Part shown: piece after piece, positions 19,764 through 27,113 of the stretch | How the letters are laid out: the number at the start of each line of letters is the position of its first letter | Position numbering within the stretch: position 1 is the stretch's first letter | Assembly (NCBI RefSeq): GCF_001553345.1 | Contig: NZ_KQ960771.1 | Span: 531,659 to 595,658, forward strand | Length of the DNA stretch: 64,000 nucleotides | Direction: 5' to 3' | Source: Veillonella sp. DNF00869 | Lineage (GTDB): Bacteria; Bacillota; Negativicutes; Veillonellales; Veillonellaceae | Made by a program: the position numbers and the translations under genes | The notes under the pieces: model-generated | Database searches by the model: none | The model's input: the letters and a program-made list of their open reading frames with translations, nothing else | Told to the model about the DNA's origin: nothing

Positions 19764-20240
19764 CTACACCTCCTCATTTATGATGTTCATAATGGCTTGA
19801 TAAAAACGCTCCGCTGCTTCTTTTCTACGTTCCACTGGTACATCTTGTAAAATTCTAACAAATGCTTCATGCAACATCGCTGCTTCACGTTTTGTAATAC
19901 GCGCTTCTTTCATATGTTGAAATAATACTTGGTCAATGCGACCAATTGTAATGGCAGGTTCATCTTCATTACGTTGTGGAGATTGTTCTAAAGGAATCAA
20001 GACTTGTTTTCTCACTGGTTCCATAACTCTAGTAATTGTGATAGATCCACCTAGTCCACGTCTAGACTGAACAAGGAACCCTCGATCATTAGAAAAACGT
20101 GTACTCAACACATAACTAATTTGTGATGGTGCACAATCCAAAGCCTCCGCTAGTTCGTTTCTCCTAAGCGTAATACCTTCCTGCTCCTCTAACAATTTCG
20201 TCAATATAAATTGTTCAATTTTATCTGCTAAAATACTCAT
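19764..20240 (-). CDS. ctsR: Transcriptional repressor CtsR
   Basis: A 158-residue repressor of class III heat-shock genes. The N-terminal winged helix (about 1-70; SQISYVLSTRFS and RRGLGGSITI are the DNA-binding helix and glycine-rich wing) is followed by a helical dimer domain. It is the first gene of its operon, and its own promoter has CtsR-type boxes, so autoregulation is expected. McsB-McsA phosphorylation of arginines in the wing would relieve repression. Confidence 0.95.
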   Translation of the reverse strand: MSILADKIEQFILTKLLEEQEGITLRRNELAEALDCAPSQISYVLSTRFSNDRGFLVQSRRGLGGSITITRVMEPVRKQVLIPLEQSPQRNEDEPAITIGRIDQVLFQHMKEARITKREAAMLHEAFVRILQDVPVERRKEAAERFYQAIMNIINEEV

Positions 20241-20338
20241 AGTATATCCTCATTTCTTTAATTCATGATGTACCATCATCACAACTAGACTTTTTTAAAG
20301 AATTAAGTTCCTTCTTATGATGAATGAGACACCCACTT

Positions 20339-20420
20339 TTTTGACTTTTTGTTCTTTTCTATGGTTAAAGTATATCTGACTTTTTGACCTTTGTCAAATA
20401 CTTTTTTGACTTTTTGACTT
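20339..20420 (-). promoter_or_regulatory. ctsR operon promoter with CtsR boxes
   Basis: On the minus strand TTGACA (20392-20397) and TATACT (20369-20374) are 17 nt apart. The spacer is occupied by GGTCAAAAAGTCAGA (20375-20389), close to the CtsR consensus of tandem GGTCAAA heptamers. More GTCAAA-type repeats lie just upstream (20404-20420) and downstream (20339-20350). The arrangement predicts tight CtsR repression. Confidence 0.88.
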
Positions 20421-20700
20421 TTTTTGTTTAAAAAAATTGTAGGACCCTATTCATATACGAATAACGCCCCACATCGATGGCACAATAAAAATAAGTAGCC
20501 CCTCTATTAGAAAGGCTACCTATTGTGTATTCCAGCAAACAACATCACTCTTACAAATATCATTATTTTGTTTAGTTATATGTGTTATATGTGTTGTGTG
20601 TTAGGTTTTGTATTATGTGTGTTTGTTATGTTTGTGTGTGTTTTATGTGTAATAGGTTTGATATGAAGTTCTCACTTCACTGTAAGAGCGAGTGTAGCAA
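20421..20700. other. Gene-free stretch between ferritin and ctsR promoter
   Basis: No reading frame is supported. It holds an imperfect hairpin near 20488-20515 (GTAGCC / GGCTAC) and a stretch of 109 bases (20562-20670) without any C on the plus strand, which is downstream of ferritin on the minus strand. In the ferritin transcript this would be RNA with no G and about a quarter C, a Rho-utilisation-like composition. Confidence 0.55.
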
Positions 20701-21186
20701 TTATTGACGGCTACCTAATTTGGAGTCCAAGAATAATTGTGCAGAACGGCTATCTTGTGCAAATGTGAATTGATCTACTAGGTCAGTTGCATTCGCTTCT
20801 TCTTCTACTTGTTCTTCTACGAACCAGTTCAAGAAAGATACTGTAGCATAATCTTTTTCTTCTAATGCTAATGCATACAAATTGTGGATTTTGCCAGTAA
20901 TCATTTGTTCATGAGCTAATACAGCTTTTGCTACTTCTAAAGGATTAGTCAATGTAGATGCTGTGTTTTTTACATCACCTAGTGTTACTTTTTCGTTGTT
21001 GCTTTGTAAGTAATCAATGAATTTGAAAGCGTGAGTTACTTCTTCTTGGTATTGTGCACGTAACCATGCGGAGAAACCTTTGAAGTTAGCATCAGCCATA
21101 GCTAAGGAAAGAGCTAAATATGTGGATGCTGCATTAAATTCGAAAATTACTTGTTCGTTAAGAGCTTGTGCTACTTTTTGATTCAT
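20701..21186 (-). CDS. ftnA: Non-haem ferritin
   Basis: About 161 residues of bacterial ferritin that stores iron as ferric oxide. Ferroxidase ligands are visible: Glu in NEQVIFEFNAAS, the ExxH motif EEVTHAFKF near residue 49, and Glu/Gln in WFVEEQVEEEANA near 125. The start is the ATG 9 nt after GAGG; a longer reading would begin inside the ribosome site. It is a single gene with its own promoter and a palindrome over the start of transcription. Dps is excluded by length and motif spacing. Confidence 0.94.
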   Translation of the reverse strand: MNQKVAQALNEQVIFEFNAASTYLALSLAMADANFKGFSAWLRAQYQEEVTHAFKFIDYLQSNNEKVTLGDVKNTASTLTNPLEVAKAVLAHEQMITGKIHNLYALALEEKDYATVSFLNWFVEEQVEEEANATDLVDQFTFAQDSRSAQLFLDSKLGSRQ

Positions 21187-21228
21187 ATTTTTATACCTCA
21201 TATACTATTTATAAATTGACAATACACT

Positions 21229-21244
21229 GATGTGTTCCCACATC
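21229..21244. promoter_or_regulatory. Palindrome at the ferritin transcription start (candidate operator)
   Basis: GATGTGTTCCCACATC is a perfect 6-4-6 inverted repeat, extended outwards by CAC/GTG with a one-base bulge. It begins about 9 nt after the ferritin -10 box and so covers the likely start of transcription. It could be a repressor site or a hairpin at the 5' end of the mRNA. It does not resemble a Fur box. Confidence 0.5.
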
Positions 21245-21252
21245 GTGTTTTC

Positions 21253-21281
21253 ATTATAACAGATAAATCGAAATAAATCAA
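21253..21281 (-). promoter_or_regulatory. Ferritin promoter
   Basis: On the minus strand TTGATT (21276-21281) and TATAAT (21253-21258) are 17 nt apart, a good sigma-A promoter. The surrounding sequence is very AT-rich. Confidence 0.8.
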
Positions 21282-21368
21282 TCTTCTTTTTCTATTTTTT
21301 TCGATTTTTTATCATTTATCCTGTATTTTGATAATAGTTGTGAGTTACACAGACTGAAATGCTCAATC

Positions 21369-21410
21369 ATTCATGCATAGCTGACTAAAAGAGAGTATAC
21401 TATTCATGCA
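21369..21410 (+). promoter_or_regulatory. Promoter of the CobW module with 9-bp direct repeats
   Basis: TATACT (21396-21401) is a likely -10; the -35 at 17 nt spacing is poor (ATGCAT). The sequence ATTCATGCA occurs twice (21369-21377 and 21402-21410), 33 bp apart, one over the -35 and the other over the start of transcription. A weak -35 with repeats on both sides suggests control by an unknown regulator. Confidence 0.45.
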
Positions 21411-21461
21411 AGAACTTTCATTTTATTATATATAGCATTATACACATTGGAGGTGAAATGT

Positions 21462-22502
21462 ATGATGAAGCTAATCAGTCGTGCTTTTACTAGAGCTAAA
21501 CAAAACTTAAGCTCTCATAAAGTAAAAGTCTATATCGTCTCTGGTTTTTTAGGTGCTGGGAAAACAACCTTTATTCAGCAACTAATACAAGAATTACCAG
21601 ATCCAACAAGAGTTTTAATCTTAGAAAACGATTTTGGTCAAGTCAATTTAGATGGAGCTATCCTCCGGGAAAAAGGCTATACTGTTCGCGAGCTCACATC
21701 TGGATGCATTTGTTGTAGCTTAGCCGGCGATTTTCGTAGAGCTTTAGTAGATATTTTAGACACCCAAGATGTGGATTATATTATTATTGAACCATCAGGA
21801 GTCAGTCAACTATCTGATATTCTAGCTATTTGCAAAGATTCATCTATTGCAAAACGCATTGAGCTCACCGGTTGTGTGTCCATTGTGGATGCTATGCGGG
21901 CGCCTATGTATTATAAAAACTTTGGTGTCTTCTTTAAAGATCAAATTGCTTACTCTAGCCAAGTCTTTATTAGCCACCAAGAAGATGAAGATTTGCTACA
22001 AAACACCTTAGAAATTATTCGTCTCTTAAACCCAGCAGCTCCTATATATATATTGCCTTGGAATGAGATTACCCTTTCAAAATATATTTCAATGTATCCA
22101 CGAGAACAAGCCGTGTCTGCCTTATCTCCTAACAAGAACATTGAAAACCATAAAGGTCATCATACAGCCCGGAATCATCCTGAGATTCCCCATCATGATC
22201 ACATCGCTCATCATGCACAAGCCAAAGATGCTTTCTTGACATGTACCGTGGAGTGTACCTTACCCCGCACCATCGATGAGTGGCAACATCATTTGAAAGC
22301 TCTCATTGAAACGAATACAACCGGCCATATATTACGCTTAAAAGGTTGCATCCCTCTTTCTACAGGTGGACAAGCTTTGGTACAATACAATGGAACTGGT
22401 TTAGAGATTACTCCTACCACGTTACATGATTCATATTTAACCATCATTGGTCCATCTTTGAACAATGATGCGTTACAGTCTTTTATTAACGGAACAATAT
22501 AG
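21462..22502 (+). CDS. CobW/COG0523 GTPase, probable metallochaperone
   Basis: About 346 residues of the CobW (COG0523) G3E family. The P-loop is GFLGAGKTT (near 28), GCICCSL gives the CxCC metal-binding motif near 85, and IIEPSGVS holds the Walker B glutamate. A His-rich segment between the G domain and the C-terminal domain (KGHHTARNHPEIPHHDH, about 235-260) would bind metal ions such as zinc. The ATG chosen has GGAGGTG 6 nt upstream; an upstream TTG in the same frame overlaps that site. It starts a three-gene unit with a CobW-like/permease fusion and a DUF1980 protein. Zinc is the commonest metal for this family, but the metal here is not proven. Confidence 0.85.
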   Translation: MMKLISRAFTRAKQNLSSHKVKVYIVSGFLGAGKTTFIQQLIQELPDPTRVLILENDFGQVNLDGAILREKGYTVRELTSGCICCSLAGDFRRALVDILDTQDVDYIIIEPSGVSQLSDILAICKDSSIAKRIELTGCVSIVDAMRAPMYYKNFGVFFKDQIAYSSQVFISHQEDEDLLQNTLEIIRLLNPAAPIYILPWNEITLSKYISMYPREQAVSALSPNKNIENHKGHHTARNHPEIPHHDHIAHHAQAKDAFLTCTVECTLPRTIDEWQHHLKALIETNTTGHILRLKGCIPLSTGGQALVQYNGTGLEITPTTLHDSYLTIIGPSLNNDALQSFINGTI

Positions 22503-22507
22503 AACTT

Positions 22508-23995
22508 ATGCAAACTATTCCCACCTATGTAGTGATGGGCTTTCTCGGTTCAGGAAAGACAAGTGCCATCACAGCTGGTATCGAAAGTCATAAAATTTCA
22601 AATGTTCTTCTCTTTCAATTTGAGCAGGGCTTACAAAGTCCTGCTCTTTCCAACGAAAGAGTACATACTTTCTCCATCGACGATGATCCCAAGAACACTA
22701 TCTCCACTTGTCAACAAATATTACAAGACCATCAGTATCGTGAACTTTGGATCGAATGGAATGGAATGGGGTCCCTAGAACAGTTTGAAACACTTTTTCT
22801 CCGCTCTCCCTTAGGAGATATGCTAACTATTAAACATGTCTATTATGTAACCCATCCAGAATGGGTGGAGTCACAATTACCGTATTTAGGGGAAATTCCT
22901 CTTTCACAAATTCGCTATAGCGATACGGTCATACTGGGCAATACTACGCAAGAAAAGGCTAAAGAGTATACTGAATTAGCTCCTAATAGCACTTGGATTG
23001 CCTGCCAAGATATGAAGCAATGGCCTATTACAAAACCAATACAAACGTCTAAACCTCAATGGAAACAATATGCGATCATCCCTATCCTATTGGCCTTGGG
23101 ATATATGTTTTATGCACAGCCTAATTGGGTAACTATGACCACGGCCATCTTATTACAGATGATACCATTCTTGCTCTTAGGGACTGGTATTTCCGTCATC
23201 GTAGAACAATATGCCTCTCCCTATCGTATCGAAAAATATTTACATCGGTCTCCTATATTTGCCTATATACTAGCTATTATCATGGCTTGTACTATGCCAC
23301 TCTGTGATTGCGCGGTAATCCCTATCTTACGCAGCCTAACACGGCAAGGTATGGAACCGAAAGTTAGTCTATTCTTTACGATGATTAGTCCTTTGCTAAA
23401 TCCCATTGTACTACTCTCCACGTATTATGCGTTCCCAAAAGAACCTACGATACTCTGGGGACGACCTGTACTAGGAATTTTGCTAGCTTTTATTGTAAGC
23501 CAATATTGTGGCTCTCGTATCTACGGTCGTACTGATGCATTCCCTCCATGGAAACAATTAACTCTAGTAAAATCACTGTCAAAAGACATAGGATTTTTCG
23601 GAAGATTACAAGAAGAAACCTTACGCCTATTGCCCTTTATCATAATTGGGTCTATACTAAGTAGTGGGTTACAATTATTTTTACCTAAACAATGGTTGCA
23701 AGATATATCCTTATCTGGCTCCATTTTAGTCATCTTCGGCATGATGGCACTCGCCTTTTGCGTATCCATCTGCTCTACTGCAGATGCCATTATCGCCCGG
23801 TCTTTTATGAACGTCATTCCTTTACCAGGAATCTTGGCATTCTTACTGTTTGGACCTTTATTAGACATTAAAAACTACGTCTTATTACGAAATCTGTTCC
23901 CTAATTCCTTTGTGAAAGTATATAGTATTTCCATTATTCTAGGAACAACGATTATATGTATACTATTTTCGATCATAGGAGGTTATGCACTATGA
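22508..23995 (+). CDS. CobW-like P-loop domain fused to a COG0701-type permease
   Basis: A 495-residue two-part protein. Residues 1-180 resemble a CobW G domain (GFLGSGKTS near 12; WIEWNGMG as the Walker B/ExxG region) but lack the CxCC motif. Residues about 193-495 form a membrane permease of about eight helices, with the hallmark PLCDCAVIPI followed by a loop and MISPLLNPIVLL, as in COG0701 (YraQ/YcgR) permeases. These permeases usually pair with a DUF1980 protein, which is the next gene. The start is 5 nt after the previous stop with no clear ribosome site, so coupling is likely. The joining of the two domains in one chain looks unusual. Confidence 0.78.
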   Translation: MQTIPTYVVMGFLGSGKTSAITAGIESHKISNVLLFQFEQGLQSPALSNERVHTFSIDDDPKNTISTCQQILQDHQYRELWIEWNGMGSLEQFETLFLRSPLGDMLTIKHVYYVTHPEWVESQLPYLGEIPLSQIRYSDTVILGNTTQEKAKEYTELAPNSTWIACQDMKQWPITKPIQTSKPQWKQYAIIPILLALGYMFYAQPNWVTMTTAILLQMIPFLLLGTGISVIVEQYASPYRIEKYLHRSPIFAYILAIIMACTMPLCDCAVIPILRSLTRQGMEPKVSLFFTMISPLLNPIVLLSTYYAFPKEPTILWGRPVLGILLAFIVSQYCGSRIYGRTDAFPPWKQLTLVKSLSKDIGFFGRLQEETLRLLPFIIIGSILSSGLQLFLPKQWLQDISLSGSILVIFGMMALAFCVSICSTADAIIARSFMNVIPLPGILAFLLFGPLLDIKNYVLLRNLFPNSFVKVYSISIILGTTIICILFSIIGGYAL

Positions 23996-24750
23996 AATAC
24001 ATTCCTACAATTAACATCCACGCAGCGGTAGAAGTCGTAGCCTCTGCTAGCTGCAGCCTGTCCTTGTTATATTTATTAACAACAGGCTCCATCTATCGCT
24101 TAATTGCCCCTAATTCCTATATCATCGCTTTACTATGGGCCTTGACATTATTACTATTATGGAGCACGATTAAAGCGAGCAAAAACATATTCCGTAAATC
24201 CTATGGCTCTTCTTATCGAAATGCTATCCTATACGGATTATGTACTTTACTATTAAGTCCATCCATCTTCCATGCCCAAGCCTTTGCATTACCAGCAGAA
24301 GAACCGGTAGATCAAGTTATTTCCATTACCAAAGAACCAGTTCCAACGAACGATTATAAAAACATTGGTGATGGTATCGATGATACGCATCGACACATTA
24401 CATTAACATCTAGAAATTATTACGATACCATTTTAAAAGTATCTAATCACATTGAAAAGTATAAAGGATATACCGTATCTGCTACAGGCTATATTTCTTA
24501 TCATGACAAAGCATTACAAGGTAACGATTTTGTATTAGCTCGTGATCTAATGATTTGTTGCGTAGCAGATATGTCACCATTCGGATTACCTACTGAGTAC
24601 TCCTCTACTACGCCATTATTAGAGCATACTTGGTATACAATGGAAGGAACTATCGGCACTCGTAACTTCCACGGCGTAGAACAGCCTTACATCGTAAACA
24701 GCAAAATTACACAAGCCGATGCTATCGATGGATATATTTTCCCTAACTAA
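23992..24750 (+). CDS. TIGR03943/DUF1980 (YcgQ-type) permease partner
   Basis: About 252 residues: two or three N-terminal TM helices (about 12-33, 40-60, 78-95) and an outer domain of about 150 residues. The motif ARDLMICCVADMSPFG matches the RxxMxCCxADA signature of the DUF1980 C-terminal domain. Such proteins are encoded beside COG0701 permeases, often with CobW proteins and often under zinc control. The ATG overlaps the previous stop (ATGA), and GGAGG lies upstream. The function is unproven; a role in metal-ion or metal-ligand transport is inferred. Confidence 0.82.
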   Translation: MKYIPTINIHAAVEVVASASCSLSLLYLLTTGSIYRLIAPNSYIIALLWALTLLLLWSTIKASKNIFRKSYGSSYRNAILYGLCTLLLSPSIFHAQAFALPAEEPVDQVISITKEPVPTNDYKNIGDGIDDTHRHITLTSRNYYDTILKVSNHIEKYKGYTVSATGYISYHDKALQGNDFVLARDLMICCVADMSPFGLPTEYSSTTPLLEHTWYTMEGTIGTRNFHGVEQPYIVNSKITQADAIDGYIFPN

Positions 24751-24776
24751 TAAGTAATAGATGATTAAGATATGAG

Positions 24777-24818
24777 AAAACCACGTATGTCAGTATTATC
24801 ACTGATATGCGTGGTTTT
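24777..24818 (+). terminator. Terminator after the CobW-permease module
   Basis: AAAACCACG at one end pairs with CGTGGTTTT at the other, and the stem runs inwards to TCAGT/ACTGA, about 18 bp with two wobble pairs and a 6-nt loop. It lies 27 nt after the DUF1980 stop and is followed by TTATTAAT. Confidence 0.85.
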
Positions 24819-24907
24819 TATTAATATACTATTCATATCTGCTACTACCTATGTTAGAATAAATAATAAATATATTTCTATAGATGTAAATCGAAAGGAG
24901 TCTTCTA

Positions 24908-25294
24908 ATGAAACGAATGACTATCGCTTTAATTTCTTCTTGCTTTGCTCTGTTCTTATTTTGCTTTATGCAAATACCTGTAAATGCGACCGATATTTGG
25001 GTAAGCTACGATCGATACGAAAACCTAGATACTTATATTATGGATGACACAATTTCTTATGGCAAATCCCAAAATGGTCCTTGGATATCTGTATCTGTAA
25101 AGCGTATACAAAATGGTAGAGTAAAAGAAGTACTAACATGGAACTTCATCAAGTATAAAACAGATATGTGGCGATATTACACCAATACAATGAGAGGTAA
25201 TAGTTCCGTTGTTGACCCTAATAACAAGATTTTCCTATATACAATAAATAGCATTGGTTGGCCTTATTATATTGATGGATATTACATCTATTAA
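24908..25294 (+). CDS. Small secreted protein (128 aa), unknown function
   Basis: No family was recognised. Residues 1-27 form a clear signal peptide (MKRMT, hydrophobic core, cleavage probably after VNA). The mature part of about 100 residues is rich in Tyr, Asn and Trp and looks beta-rich, with GPWISVSVKRI and DMWRYYTNTM segments. GAAAGGAG lies 7 nt before the ATG. A decayed copy of its C-terminus follows about 110 nt downstream, so the family was once duplicated here. A periplasmic or surface location is inferred from the signal peptide. Confidence 0.7.
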   Translation: MKRMTIALISSCFALFLFCFMQIPVNATDIWVSYDRYENLDTYIMDDTISYGKSQNGPWISVSVKRIQNGRVKEVLTWNFIKYKTDMWRYYTNTMRGNSSVVDPNNKIFLYTINSIGWPYYIDGYYIY

Positions 25295-25402
25295 TTCCAT
25301 ATTAAATATACCAACTCTAATATAGTATTATTTTCTACACCAATATACACACTTTATATTCGCAACTTCTATACAATCTATATGCATCTTCTAGATATAG
25401 AT

Positions 25403-25552
25403 GTATAAGCAACTGATATGTGGAGGTACTATACCAACACAATGAGAACACATTATACTTCAATTGTAATCCCACATCATAAAATATTTGAATATATGAC
25501 GCACGGAATAGGTTTGGCCTATACTATTCGAGATAATTTATGGTTCTATTAA
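25403..25552 (+). pseudogene. Remnant of a paralogue of the 128-aa secreted protein
   Basis: Reading from 25418, the plus strand gives MWRYYTNTMR and then a 34-residue tail ending in WFY and a stop, aligning with MWRYYTNTMRGNSSVV to the C-terminus of the gene at 24908-25294. DNA similarity extends to about 25403 (GTATAAG...), where there is a 2-nt length difference that breaks the frame. No start codon with a ribosome site and no signal peptide remain, so this is a degraded gene copy. Confidence 0.65.
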
Positions 25553-25615
25553 TTATCCCCCCAATAATTTTTACACACGACAAAAAATTACCTATAGCTT
25601 AAATATTCTAATTAG

Positions 25616-25655
25616 CTAAGACCACATTTATTAATTATAATAAACGTGGTCTTAG
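25616..25655. terminator. Bidirectional terminator
   Basis: CTAAGACCAC / GTGGTCTTAG continues inwards through TTTATT / AATAAA after one mismatch, about 16 bp, followed by TTTTTC on the plus strand. It sits between plus-strand genes and the convergent hydantoinase gene and probably serves both. Confidence 0.8.
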
Positions 25656-25678
25656 TTTTTCTATATTCGTGTTTAATA

Positions 25679-27061
25679 TCAACTTAACATTCTATAAATA
25701 AATTTCCCATCTCCTTTAGCCCCACAGAATTGCCTATCCTTTGCTATCAATTTTCCACGTGAAAATACTAAATGTACTTCTCCATTTACTGTTAATCCCT
25801 CATATGTATTATAATCACAAACACTATACTGGTTTTTGACACTAATTACGCCTGTTTTACTTGGGTCAATAACAACAATATCGGCATCAGATTGCGGAGC
25901 TAAAGAGCCTTTTTGCGGATACATTCCAAATATTTTAGCAGCATTTGTACTAGTAATACTAACATAATCATTTAACGAAATACGATTTTTTAATACCCCT
26001 TCTGAAAACAAAATAATCATACGTTCCTCTACACCTGGTATCCCACCCGGGGCTAATGTAAAGTTATTTGCAGCTTTTCTTTTATCCCGTTCAAACATAA
26101 AAGGACAATGATCGGTTCCAATGGTCTGTATACTACCTTTAGTAATAGCTTTCCATAAATAATTTTGATCTTCTTTTGTCCTTAATGGTGGGGCCATCAA
26201 ATATTTAGTCCCTTCAATAGGTCCTTCTTTATAATATTTAGACTCATCTAAAAGTAAATATTGTGGACAAGTTTCACTATAAACATTTTTTTGTCCTATC
26301 ATTCTTGCCAGTTCAATTCGTTTTACTGATTCTCTTGCAGATGTATGGACAATATACACCGGTGCATCCCCCTCCATTTTAGCAATAGATAACAATGTAT
26401 CCACGGTTTCAGCTTCAGTCATATTAGGCCTAGATTTAGCATGGTAAATGGGTTCTAGTTGTTTATTTTTTATACATTCAGACTGATAATACCTTGTCAT
26501 AGCATCATTTTCACAATGTATAGTCAAAATTCCTTTTGAAATTTTCATTTGTCTCAAAAGTAACGCAAAGTCTACTTCTGTCATAGCATAGCCATAAGTT
26601 GAATACGCTTTGAACGATGGAATGCCTTCATTAGTAATGATATCATTTAATTCATTTAATATATTAGAATTAACTTCTTGAATAACTCCATGAAATCCAT
26701 AATCTATAACTGACTTCTTGGCTAATTCATGATAAATATCAATTGAATAATGCAAGTTACACCCTTTAGGTCCAAAAGCAATATGATCCAAAATAGTTGT
26801 CGTCCCACCAACTGCAGCTGCTACAGTTCCTGTATAAAAATCGTCAACAGAGCGATAGTCAGGACTTTGTTGCAACTCCATGTGAGTATGAGGATCTATA
26901 CCGCCTGGCATAACATAACAACCAGAAACATCATAAATTTTATCAGCATCAGAGTCCTTAAAATCTCCAATCGCCAAAATCTTTTCTTCTTCAATAAGAA
27001 TATCACCACGGGATATTTGGGTATCCGTCACAATTATTCCACCCTTTAATAAAGTTCTCAT
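25679..27061 (-). CDS. hydA: Dihydropyrimidinase/hydantoinase
   Basis: A 460-residue amidohydrolase of the cyclic amidase group. Metal ligands are His58 and His60 in GGIDPHTHME. The bridging carboxylated lysine is in PSFKAYSTYGY (about 150). Further metal-site motifs are VHTSARES near 235 and TIGTDHCPF near 315. The enzyme opens cyclic amides such as dihydropyrimidines or hydantoins; allantoin is a less likely substrate. The NCS1 transporter just upstream in the same direction probably brings in the substrate. The sequence is visibly AT-richer than the flanking genes, which hints at acquisition. Confidence 0.88.
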   Translation of the reverse strand: MRTLLKGGIIVTDTQISRGDILIEEEKILAIGDFKDSDADKIYDVSGCYVMPGGIDPHTHMELQQSPDYRSVDDFYTGTVAAAVGGTTTILDHIAFGPKGCNLHYSIDIYHELAKKSVIDYGFHGVIQEVNSNILNELNDIITNEGIPSFKAYSTYGYAMTEVDFALLLRQMKISKGILTIHCENDAMTRYYQSECIKNKQLEPIYHAKSRPNMTEAETVDTLLSIAKMEGDAPVYIVHTSARESVKRIELARMIGQKNVYSETCPQYLLLDESKYYKEGPIEGTKYLMAPPLRTKEDQNYLWKAITKGSIQTIGTDHCPFMFERDKRKAANNFTLAPGGIPGVEERMIILFSEGVLKNRISLNDYVSITSTNAAKIFGMYPQKGSLAPQSDADIVVIDPSKTGVISVKNQYSVCDYNTYEGLTVNGEVHLVFSRGKLIAKDRQFCGAKGDGKFIYRMLS

Positions 27062-27113
27062 AAGAAACTCCTATAAATAGGCAATTAAACATTTAACTTA
27101 TTATTAATAATAT

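Noticed and set aside
20575..20660. TG-rich simple repeat as a microsatellite gene switch
   Set aside because: The units are irregular rather than an exact tandem repeat, and no coding frame crosses it; the lack of C on the plus strand is the more notable property.
24772..25047. Reading frame of 91 codons on the plus strand
   Set aside because: It runs through the terminator at 24777-24818 and overlaps the signal-peptide gene in another frame; no ribosome site.
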